5,919 nt of DNA from the NCBI GenBank assembly GCA_937942965.1, contig CALDGN010000185.1, positions 1-5,919 of the forward strand. Direction: 5' to 3'. The stretch comes from an uncultured Acidimicrobiales bacterium. Lineage in GTDB: Bacteria; Actinomycetota; Acidimicrobiia; Acidimicrobiales; UBA10347. Numbering within the stretch: position 1 is the first letter of the stretch; each line of letters starts with the position of its first letter. This document shows, piece by piece, positions 1 through 5,161 of the stretch. The notes beneath the pieces are model-generated. The model was not told the DNA's origin, ran no database searches, and was given only the letters and a program-made list of their open reading frames with translations. Made by a program: the position numbers and the translations under genes.

Positions 1-805
1 CGTTCGACAGTTGGTCGTACATCGGGGTCTGGATGCCGCCCGTCTGACCGGTGCCGATCGCGACACGCTCGTACATCAGCATGGCGGTGGCGAGTCGCCA
101 GCCTTCGTTGAGCGGTCCGATCTGGTGGTCGACAGGTACGCGTAGATCGGTGAGGTAGACCTCGTTGAAGCGGCCGCCTCCGTCGATCTGGTTGATCTTG
201 CGCACCTCGACGGCCGGGTCATGCATGTCGATCAGGAACATGCTGATGCCGCGGTGCTTGGGGTGCTCGGGTTCGGTGCGGGCGATGATCACGCCCAGGT
301 CGGCGATGTGGGCGAGGGTTGTCCAGACCTTTTGGCCGGTGAGGATCCACTCATCTCCGTCGCGGACGGCCTTCATCTGCAGGCTGGCGACATCGGACCC
401 GGCGCCCGGCTCACTGAACATTTGACAGGCGAGCAGATCACCGCTGATCAGATCGGCCTGGTAGCGGCTGCGAAGTTCGTCGGAGCCGTACTCGTTGATC
501 ATCGGCAGGCACATGCCGTGGCTGATGCTGAAGGTGCGGGTCATCAGCGGGAAGTTCGAGGTCTCTTCTCGCCAGATCCGCTGGTGGTCTTCGGTCAGTC
601 CTTGGCCGCCGAACTCGACCGGGTACTGCAGCCCGGCGAGACCGGCGTCGGTGAGCGCGCGTTGAAACGCCTTGCATTCCTCATGCGTCTTCTCGTGGCG
701 GGGATCGTCGACGTCAGCGACCTTGATGCCGGTCGCGTGTTCGGTCAGGAAGTCCCGGCAGCGTTGCCGGAACGCGTCGAGATCAGCAATCGCCGTCGCT
801 GTCAT
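1..805 (-). CDS. Acyl-CoA dehydrogenase, N-terminal 268 residues (runs off left edge)
   Basis: This is a flavin-dependent acyl-CoA dehydrogenase, which introduces an alpha-beta double bond into an acyl-CoA. I translated it by hand from the ATG at 805-803, and the frame stays open to base 1. Visible order: an all-alpha N-terminal domain (about residues 8-120), then the middle beta domain with the family signature MFSEPGAGSD (129-138) followed by GQKVWTTLAHIADL (157-170), the stretch that contacts FAD and substrate. The middle domain ends near 227 (LRVPVDHQIG) and the C-terminal helical domain begins (NEGW at 233-236). A full member has about 380-400 residues, so the catalytic glutamate and the rest of the FAD/tetramer domain lie outside the window. 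The start overlaps the stop of the upstream dehydrogenase as ATGA, and no strong Shine-Dalgarno precedes it, so translation is probably coupled. The family is certain. The substrate (fatty, branched, steroid side chain or other) is unknown. Confidence 0.94.
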   Translation of the reverse strand, partial: MTATAIADLDAFRQRCRDFLTEHATGIKVADVDDPRHEKTHEECKAFQRALTDAGLAGLQYPVEFGGQGLTEDHQRIWREETSNFPLMTRTFSISHGMCLPMINEYGSDELRSRYQADLISGDLLACQMFSEPGAGSDVASLQMKAVRDGDEWILTGQKVWTTLAHIADLGVIIARTEPEHPKHRGISMFLIDMHDPAVEVRKINQIDGGGRFNEVYLTDLRVPVDHQIGPLNEGWRLATAMLMYERVAIGTGQTGGIQTPMYDQLSN

Positions 806-1731
806 CGTTGGTGTTCTTCAAGTCCTGTGATGATCTGGCTGCGGGACTGGACGATGCCGGTTTCCCAGCTGCTGGCGACGTCGCCGAGTTCGCCGATGTC
901 CCACATGCCGTCGGTCTCGGCGTAGTCCGCCTTGGTCCACTCTTGGTAGCGGGCGAGCTTGTTGCCGAGGATCCAATAGACCTGGCCAGTCGCGGGGCAG
1001 TCTTCTTTGCAGAGCCATGCCACCAGGGGCGAGATGTTGAGTGGGTCCCACTGGTCGAAGCCGCCGTCGTCGGGTGCGCCGATGCGTTCGCCGAGACCGG
1101 GGGTGCTGAGCGTCATGCGGGTACGAGCCGCAGGGGCGAGCGCGTTGACTCGCACGCCGTAGCGACCGAGTTCTTTGGCGCCGAGCACGGACAGGGTGGC
1201 GATTGCGGCTTTGGCGGGGCCGTAGTTCGATTGGCCGACGTTCGAGTGCAGACCCGACGTCGATGATGTGTTCACGATCGACGCCGCGACGTCTTCGCCA
1301 GCCTTGGACTTTTCGCGCCAGTAGTTGCCGGCGTGGTGCATCATCAGCCAGGTGCCTTTGAGGTGCACGTCGATGACGAGGTCGAAGTCGTCTTCGGACA
1401 TTGAGACGAGCATGCGATCACGCAAGATGCCGGCATTGTTGACGACGCCGTGCAGGTCGCCGAACTCGTCGACGGCGGTCTGGATCATCCGCTTGACGCC
1501 TTCGCCATCGGTGACGGAATCGCCGTTCGCGATGGCCTTGCCACCCGCGGCGACGATCTCGTTGACGACTTCTTGGGCGGGTCCGATCTCGCCGCCGCTG
1601 CCGTCTTGGGCGCCGCCCAAGTCGTTCACGACGACGCTGGCGCCCTCGGCAGCCATCGTCAAGGCATGGCCCCGGCCGACGCCGCGACCAGCGCCCGTCA
1701 CGATCACTACGCGTCCGTCTAGATGGCCCAT
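802..1731 (-). CDS. SDR-family dehydrogenase, HSD17B4/MFE-2-like (3-hydroxyacyl-CoA dehydrogenase type)
   Basis: This is a 309-residue classical short-chain dehydrogenase. The Rossmann dinucleotide motif TGAGRGVG is at 12-19. Asp37, in VVVNDLGG at the end of the second strand, suggests NAD preference. NNAG is at 98-101, and the catalytic Ser157, Tyr170 and Lys174 are in the usual spacing. Several stretches closely resemble, from memory, the dehydrogenase domain of human peroxisomal multifunctional enzyme 2 (HSD17B4): the VVVNDLGG segment, NNAGILRDR (98-106), VHLKG (122-126, with His where many SDRs have Asn), and a C-terminal PLVAWLC (235-241). That domain oxidises (3R)-hydroxyacyl-CoA, so a beta-oxidation role is likely. 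Here it stands alone without the hydratase and sterol-carrier domains. The ATG start has a GGGGGA ribosome-binding site 6 nt upstream. It is followed directly by the acyl-CoA dehydrogenase (4-bp overlap). An alternative is a steroid or alcohol dehydrogenase of the same subgroup. Confidence 0.95.
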   Translation of the reverse strand: MGHLDGRVVIVTGAGRGVGRGHALTMAAEGASVVVNDLGGAQDGSGGEIGPAQEVVNEIVAAGGKAIANGDSVTDGEGVKRMIQTAVDEFGDLHGVVNNAGILRDRMLVSMSEDDFDLVIDVHLKGTWLMMHHAGNYWREKSKAGEDVAASIVNTSSTSGLHSNVGQSNYGPAKAAIATLSVLGAKELGRYGVRVNALAPAARTRMTLSTPGLGERIGAPDDGGFDQWDPLNISPLVAWLCKEDCPATGQVYWILGNKLARYQEWTKADYAETDGMWDIGELGDVASSWETGIVQSRSQIITGLEEHQR

Positions 1732-1737
1732 CGTCTG

Positions 1738-1743
1738 TCCCCC
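1738..1743 (-). promoter_or_regulatory. Ribosome-binding site of the SDR gene
   Basis: On the minus strand GGGGGA lies 6 nt before the ATG at 1731. It is an acceptable Shine-Dalgarno and supports this start over later in-frame Met codons, because the Rossmann motif begins only 11 residues after it. Confidence 0.55.
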
Positions 1744-1754
1744 AAGGATTGATC

Positions 1755-1773
1755 AGTGTCCGTTCCGGACGCT
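1755..1773. repeat. Inverted repeat upstream of the SDR gene (8-bp arms, 3-bp centre)
   Basis: The plus strand reads AGTGTCCG, TTC, CGGACGCT. The arms pair over 8 positions, with one G-T wobble and the inner 5 bp perfect. It sits 24-42 bp upstream of the SDR start codon, within the 95-bp gap after the cupin gene, and has no T-run behind it in either direction. The position suits an operator or a leader hairpin that controls the SDR and acyl-CoA dehydrogenase pair. A chance palindrome is possible in GC-rich DNA. No known operator consensus was recognised. Confidence 0.35.
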
Positions 1774-1788
1774 ACCTCAGAGGCTTTA

Positions 1789-1823
1789 GGCCAGAACAGC
1801 CCGCTCCGCCGCTGCTCCTGGCC
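1789..1823 (-). terminator. Possible stem-loop just after the cupin gene
   Basis: On the minus strand, starting 3 nt after the cupin stop codon, GGCCAG pairs with CTGGCC. A small internal loop follows, then CAGC pairs with GCTG, closing a loop of about 10 nt. There is no U-tract after it, so it is not a canonical intrinsic terminator. Actinobacteria are reported to use hairpins without U-tracts, and such a hairpin could also protect the 3' end of an upstream mRNA segment. It may partly separate the CoA-transferase/cupin pair from the SDR/dehydrogenase pair. Confidence 0.35.
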
Positions 1824-1826
1824 GAG

Positions 1827-2396
1827 CTAGCGAGCGCGGCAGAACGCGTCGTAGCGCTCGCTCGTCATCGGGTGCTCTTCGAGCGTGTCGGGGTCGAACA
1901 CGCTGCGGTCGATGTCGTAGATGTCGCCGAGGTAGACGTGAACCGCTCGGGCCGGCGAGTGGTCGGGCGCGCTGATCGCGTGAATCGCCCGGGTGCCGAG
2001 CGCAACGATCTCTCCCGCTTCGAGCAGACGCCCGGTCGTTGGCACGACACCCTCGTCGGATCGGGTCCAGAAGCGCTGCTCTTCGCACCCTTCGAAGACC
2101 CCGATGAACGCCGTCATCGCATGATCGTGCGGTGGCTGCTCGACGCCCGGAAGCGTGTCGAGGACCATCACGGTGAGATCGGGGCTCAGGTGGACGATGT
2201 GCTCCCCACCGAGGCGAAAGCCTCGGGGGCTCGTCTCGACATCGTCGGCCGCGAACGGTTCGATCTGGGATGCGAGCGCGCCTGGATCGGCGAAGAGCGC
2301 CTGCATGAGCCGGTGCACTTCGGCCCGAGGGTCCTCGTGGGCGAGTGCGGCCTGGCAGTCGCTCGCAAGTTGTTCGAGGATCGGGGGCGTCTCCAT
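1827..2396 (-). CDS. Small cupin protein, cysteine-dioxygenase-like three-histidine iron site
   Basis: This 189-residue protein has a helical N-terminus (1-50) and then a double-stranded beta-helix (about 60-160). The first cupin motif is PPHDHAMTAFIGVFEG (88-103), with His90 and His92. The second contributes His139 in RAIHAI. The glutamate of ordinary cupins is missing after the HxH pair, leaving a probable three-histidine metal site as in cysteine dioxygenase and related thiol dioxygenases. The layout resembles the 'predicted metal-dependent enzyme of the double-stranded beta-helix superfamily' group (COG5553 type), whose members are mostly uncharacterised. Thiol oxidation is therefore a family-level inference. 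AGGG lies 7 nt before the ATG. It follows the CoA-transferase by 26 bp and is probably cotranscribed. No signal peptide or membrane segment is visible, so it should be cytoplasmic. Confidence 0.88.
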   Translation of the reverse strand: METPPILEQLASDCQAALAHEDPRAEVHRLMQALFADPGALASQIEPFAADDVETSPRGFRLGGEHIVHLSPDLTVMVLDTLPGVEQPPHDHAMTAFIGVFEGCEEQRFWTRSDEGVVPTTGRLLEAGEIVALGTRAIHAISAPDHSPARAVHVYLGDIYDIDRSVFDPDTLEEHPMTSERYDAFCRAR

Positions 2397-2420
2397 GGCC
2401 AGACCCTATTGACCAGACCC
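2397..2420. repeat. Short tandem direct repeat before the cupin gene
   Basis: Two 10-bp copies, GGCCAGACCC at 2397-2406 and GACCAGACCC at 2411-2420, match at 9 of 10 positions with a 4-bp spacer. They fill the gap between the CoA-transferase stop and the cupin ATG. The copy nearer the cupin start overlaps its ribosome-binding site (AGGG on the minus strand, 2407-2404). This could be a protein-binding or translational control site, or a small slippage duplication. Confidence 0.35.
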
Positions 2421-2430
2421 GATTAATCGG
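2419..2430. repeat. Perfect 12-bp palindrome CCGATTAATCGG over the CoA-transferase stop codon
   Basis: CCGATTAATCGG is identical on both strands and contains the TAA stop of the CoA-transferase. Its AT core stands out in GC-rich surroundings. It lies 23 bp from the cupin start and directly next to the direct repeat. An operator for internal control of the cupin gene is possible. The constraint of the stop codon makes chance harder to exclude. Confidence 0.4.
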
Positions 2431-3811
2431 TGGAGCGTTGTGCCCAGGATGCGGGGGATGTTCCGTGGTCGACAGACCCGCTGACCCAACGGAGGTCGAC
2501 GCCAGCGATCGAGAGCGGCGGTCGCGCCCGCAGCAGCGGGCCCCATGTCGTGGACTCGACCTCGGGTGCGAGATCACTTGCGCCGAGCGGAGCGAAGTCG
2601 TGCTCCAGGTCAAAGCCGTCGGCGACGGGCCAGAGCAACTCTGCGTGCGCGGCCAGCGAGGTCTTCCACGTCGATGCCGTCCCGGACTCAAGCCGCTCGG
2701 CCCACCCGTGGAGCGCGCACGCAGCAAGCGTGTAGCCGGTCGCGTGGTCGAGCGCCTGGACCGGAAGCGGGTGCGGCTCCTCGCTTCCGAAGTCGGTCAT
2801 GCCGCGGTGGGCGACCCCGGCCGCGATCTGCACGATCGAGTCGAAGCCGCGCCGGTCACGCCACGGGCCCGTGTGGCCCCATGCGTTGAGTGAGACGTCG
2901 ACGATGTGCGGGTTGATCGCTCGGCGCGCTTTGTCGTCGTAGCCGAGCCCGGCGAGCGCGTCGCGGCGATAGCCGTGCACCACGATGTCGGCCTCGGCGA
3001 GGCGCTGCTCGAACACCGCTCGATCCGCGTCGTCGCGCAGGTCGAGTCGAGCGCATCGCTTGCCGAGGTTCACTTCGGCGGCGACGCCAGCTTCGCTCCA
3101 CACGGGCGGGTCGATCCGCAGCACGTCCGCGCCGAGACCAGCGAGCAACCGCGTGGCGACTGGCCCGGCGAGCACGCGGGTCAGGTCGAGAACGCGCACG
3201 CCGCCCAACGGACGATCCACGGACCCGACCGAGGCCATAGCTGCTGCTCCGTGATGCTCGCGATGGACCAGAGGCTCGGTGGCCAATGCTTGACCTTGCG
3301 GGTGCGCGGCCCAGCCCGCTCGACTGCGGAACGCGGAGGCCACTCCCCCAGCTTCGACAACCGCGGTCTCGAGCTCGAACGGGTCCCACGTGGCGACGGC
3401 CGCCGCGACCGCATCGCGGCGTTCCTCGGCCTGCAGCACCCGGAGTGCCGCGGCCTTGTGATGCGGAGCGTTCGTGTGCAGCCGGACGAACCGATCGCCG
3501 CACGCATAGATCCCGGCGACCGAATCCCAGACGGGCGGCAACTCCCAACCTTGCGGCTCGATCGTGAAGCCAAACCACAACGACGCCAGCCGCGCATCGA
3601 TCTCGATCGACGCGTCGCCGGGCAAGCCAGCGACTGCGGCAACCCGCTTCGCGGCAACCGCAGCGTTCGCCATCGACGCGACCGCGAGATCGGTGACCGG
3701 GAACGCCGACGGCAGGGCCTGGTCCGAGTTCTGGACGGTCAGGTTCGCTGGCAGAGTCCCGTGGCCGACGGCGGCGGTCAGACGCGAAAGCAATCCCTCA
3801 ACATGGCGCAC
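2423..3811 (-). CDS. Family III CoA-transferase (CaiB/BaiF type) with rearranged domain order
   Basis: This 462-residue enzyme should move CoA from an acyl-CoA donor to a carboxylic acid, activating a substrate for the neighbouring beta-oxidation enzymes. The usual N-terminal opening of the family, PLGGVRVLDLTRVLAGP, appears only at 201-217. It is followed by LGADVLRID (226-234), NLGKRCARLDLR (248-259), the GHTGPW loop (312-317) and QALDHATGY (352-360), where Asp355 aligns with the catalytic aspartate of formyl-CoA transferase. Residues about 75-185 (AGIYACGDRFVRLHTN, then AAHPQGQ) look like the family's C-terminal part, so that part precedes the catalytic region. The tail after 420 (TTWGPLLRARPPL) is the normal end of this subfamily. 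The start is GTG at 3811: the frame is open upstream only to a stop at 3881-3883 and has no ATG there. The ribosome-binding site is weak. It is probably the first gene of the leftward operon. The acid substrate is unknown. Confidence 0.93.
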   Translation of the reverse strand: MRHVEGLLSRLTAAVGHGTLPANLTVQNSDQALPSAFPVTDLAVASMANAAVAAKRVAAVAGLPGDASIEIDARLASLWFGFTIEPQGWELPPVWDSVAGIYACGDRFVRLHTNAPHHKAAALRVLQAEERRDAVAAAVATWDPFELETAVVEAGGVASAFRSRAGWAAHPQGQALATEPLVHREHHGAAAMASVGSVDRPLGGVRVLDLTRVLAGPVATRLLAGLGADVLRIDPPVWSEAGVAAEVNLGKRCARLDLRDDADRAVFEQRLAEADIVVHGYRRDALAGLGYDDKARRAINPHIVDVSLNAWGHTGPWRDRRGFDSIVQIAAGVAHRGMTDFGSEEPHPLPVQALDHATGYTLAACALHGWAERLESGTASTWKTSLAAHAELLWPVADGFDLEHDFAPLGASDLAPEVESTTWGPLLRARPPLSIAGVDLRWVSGSVDHGTSPASWAQRSTD

Positions 3812-3923
3812 GTCGTCAGCATGGCACGGCTCACCGCCCCTCGCGACCGGCGACGTATTCGCTCGGTCGTAGCGCTCGTCCTAGGGTTTGGCGAAGACGC
3901 TCAGCGGCACAGGGGGTATCGCC
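3812..3923. promoter_or_regulatory. Divergent control region between the two operons
   Basis: These 112 bp separate the leftward CoA-transferase start from the rightward hydrolase start, so both promoters are expected here. A possible rightward promoter is TTCGCT (3858-3863), 18 bp, TAGGGT (3882-3887), which fits the loose actinobacterial TAnnnT -10 pattern. An inverted repeat, CGACCG (3844-3849) and CGGTCG (3864-3869), has half-site centres 20 bp apart, about two helical turns, and the second arm falls in the spacer of that promoter. This would suit a dimeric repressor. No regulator gene is in the window, and the promoter assignment is by eye only. Confidence 0.42.
3911..3916 (+). promoter_or_regulatory. 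Ribosome-binding site fixing the first hydrolase start
   Basis: AGGGGG stands 7 nt before the ATG at 3924. The in-frame TTG at 3888 would add 12 residues with no family match and would place the Shine-Dalgarno inside the gene, so the ATG is preferred. Confidence 0.65.
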
Positions 3924-4679
3924 ATGCGACTCGTTCCACTCGAGATCGGTCGAGTCATCACCCAGAACGCGGTCATCGACGGCAGCGAAGGGGCCACCGT
4001 GTTTCCGGTGCCGTCCTGGCTGATCGAGCATCCCGACGGACTCGTCTTGTTCGACGCCGGGATGCACATCGACCTGCAGACCTCGTTTGATCGCATCGGA
4101 GAAGGGACCGCCAGCCGGTTCACCCCGGACTTCAACGCGGGCGAAGAGCTCGGCGCCCGGTTGACCAACCGCACCATCCGCCCGAGCGACATCACGCACC
4201 TCGTCTTGAGCCATCTGCACTTCGACCATGCGGGCGGAACCCAAGAGGTCCCCGACGCTCGCCTGGTCGTGCAGCGAGCCGAGTGGGAATCCGGTCAAGA
4301 CCAGAAGATGATCGACTACGGCATCTACAACCCCGACGACTACGACCATGGGCACGACCTCGAGCTGCTCGACGGGCAACACGATCTGTTCGGCGACGGC
4401 CGAGTCGTGTGCCTGCCGACGCCTGGCCATACCAAAGGCCACCAATCGCTGCGCGTCGAGCTCGACTCGGGCCCGGTCGTGCTGACCGGCGACTGCGTCT
4501 ACACCGAGCAGCTGCTGGCCGACGACGCAGTCCCTGTCTTCACCCCCGAACGTGCCGTGCCGCAACAGCTCGAGTCGATGGCGTACCTGCGCAACCTGCG
4601 CGACGACCACGGATGCCGGCTCATGTACGGCCACGACGAAGACCAGTTCCGATCCCTACCAGCCGATGGCCTGACCTAG
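3924..4679 (+). CDS. Metallo-beta-lactamase-fold hydrolase, N-acyl-homoserine-lactonase-like
   Basis: This 251-residue cytoplasmic protein has a complete two-metal site of the metallo-beta-lactamase fold: HLHFDH (His97, His99, Asp101, His102), His169 in TPGHTKGH, Asp190 in GDCVY, and His237 in MYGHDED. Tyr193, three residues after the bridging aspartate, matches the position of the tyrosine that assists lactone opening in AiiA-type AHL lactonases. The overall plan (PVPSWLIEHPDGLVLFDAG at 28-46, an insert after the first strands, a closing YGHD) is that of the AttM/AiiB-like lactonase group. Lactone or ester hydrolysis is thus likely, but many homologues act on compounds other than AHLs and the true substrate is open. 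It is the first gene of the rightward operon. Its TAG stop overlaps the ribosome-binding site of the next gene. Confidence 0.93.
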   Translation: MRLVPLEIGRVITQNAVIDGSEGATVFPVPSWLIEHPDGLVLFDAGMHIDLQTSFDRIGEGTASRFTPDFNAGEELGARLTNRTIRPSDITHLVLSHLHFDHAGGTQEVPDARLVVQRAEWESGQDQKMIDYGIYNPDDYDHGHDLELLDGQHDLFGDGRVVCLPTPGHTKGHQSLRVELDSGPVVLTGDCVYTEQLLADDAVPVFTPERAVPQQLESMAYLRNLRDDHGCRLMYGHDEDQFRSLPADGLT

Positions 4680-4682
4680 GAG
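4678..4682 (+). promoter_or_regulatory. Ribosome-binding site of the F420-type reductase gene
   Basis: AGGAG overlaps the TAG stop of the first hydrolase and lies 5 nt before the ATG at 4688. This settles the start: the frame is open upstream as far as 4283, but that part is only a shadow of the hydrolase gene in another frame. Confidence 0.7.
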
Positions 4683-4687
4683 CCCCG

Positions 4688-5161
4688 ATGACACAAGATG
4701 CGCCCGACCAGGGCGAAGAGGAAACGGTCGCCCTTGGCATGACTCGCGACCAGCTGCTGGCGTTCAACGCCGGCATCGTCGACGAGTTCCGAGCCAACGG
4801 CGGCGCGTGCGGTGGCATGTTCGAAGGCAACGACATGATCCTGCTCACGATGAAGGGCGCCAAGAGCGGCCGTGAGCTCGTGTCGCCACTCACCTACCAC
4901 CCGTACGAGGGCGACTTCGTCGTGATGGCGTCAGCAGGCGGGGCGCCGAATCACCCCGCCTGGTACTTCAACCTCGTCGCCCACCCCGACATCACCGCCG
5001 AGGTCGGCACTGAGCGATTCAGCGCCACCGCCGTCCTCACCGCTGGCGATGAGCGCCAAGCCGTCTACGACTCGATGACCGCCGCCATGCCTCGCTTCGC
5101 CGAATACCAGGCCAAGGTCGAGCGGGAGATTCCCATGTTCCGCATCGTGCGTGCGGGCTGA
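4688..5161 (+). CDS. Deazaflavin (F420)-dependent nitroreductase-family protein (Ddn/DUF385)
   Basis: This 157-residue protein has the split beta-barrel of the F420-binding Ddn family. After an acidic tail (1-18) and a helix (about 20-36), it shows LLTMKGAKSGRELVSPLTY (52-70), the phosphate-binding region, then FVVMASAGGAPNHPAWYFNL (77-96), a hallmark of the family, HPDITAEV (99-106), and a closing AEYQAKVEREIPMFRIV (138-154). Length is close to the usual 140-160. Known members use reduced F420 to reduce quinones, enones or nitro compounds. Compared with mycobacterial Ddn (from memory), Lys59 and Tyr140 are kept, but the positions of Tyr65, Tyr130 and Tyr133 appear as Thr69, Met134 and Phe137, so the substrate pocket differs. 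It lies 8 bp after the first hydrolase and its TGA shares a base with the ATG of the second (TGATG). Cofactor use is inferred from family membership. Confidence 0.92.
   Translation: MTQDAPDQGEEETVALGMTRDQLLAFNAGIVDEFRANGGACGGMFEGNDMILLTMKGAKSGRELVSPLTYHPYEGDFVVMASAGGAPNHPAWYFNLVAHPDITAEVGTERFSATAVLTAGDERQAVYDSMTAAMPRFAEYQAKVEREIPMFRIVRAG

Noticed and set aside
221..925. A 234-codon plus-strand frame at the left end
   Set aside because: It lies opposite the acyl-CoA dehydrogenase, which carries the FSEPGAGSD signature and continues to the edge.
1786..2727. A 313-codon minus-strand frame covering the cupin and the end of the CoA-transferase
   Set aside because: Its Arg/Ser/Pro-rich composition is typical of an out-of-frame reading. 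The cupin frame has histidine ligands and a good ribosome-binding site.
3888..3923. TTG start for the first hydrolase giving 12 more residues
   Set aside because: The added residues match nothing in the family, and the clear AGGGGG site would lie within the gene. The ATG at 3924 is better.
2906..4090. A 394-codon plus-strand open frame opposite the CoA-transferase and running into the first hydrolase
   Set aside because: Its translation is Arg/Asp-rich with no recognisable fold, while the opposite strand has a clear family III CoA-transferase. It crosses the divergent promoter region and is a high-GC shadow.
3831..4634. A 267-codon minus-strand open frame antisense to the first hydrolase
   Set aside because: It mirrors the codon phase of a gene with a full metal-binding motif set. 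Its own product (long Val/Asp/Gln runs) shows no family features.
4283..4687. Long upstream extension of the Ddn-like reductase frame
   Set aside because: The extension is Arg/Pro/Ala-rich nonsense inside the hydrolase gene. A strong AGGAG before the ATG at 4688 and the family's normal length fix the start there.
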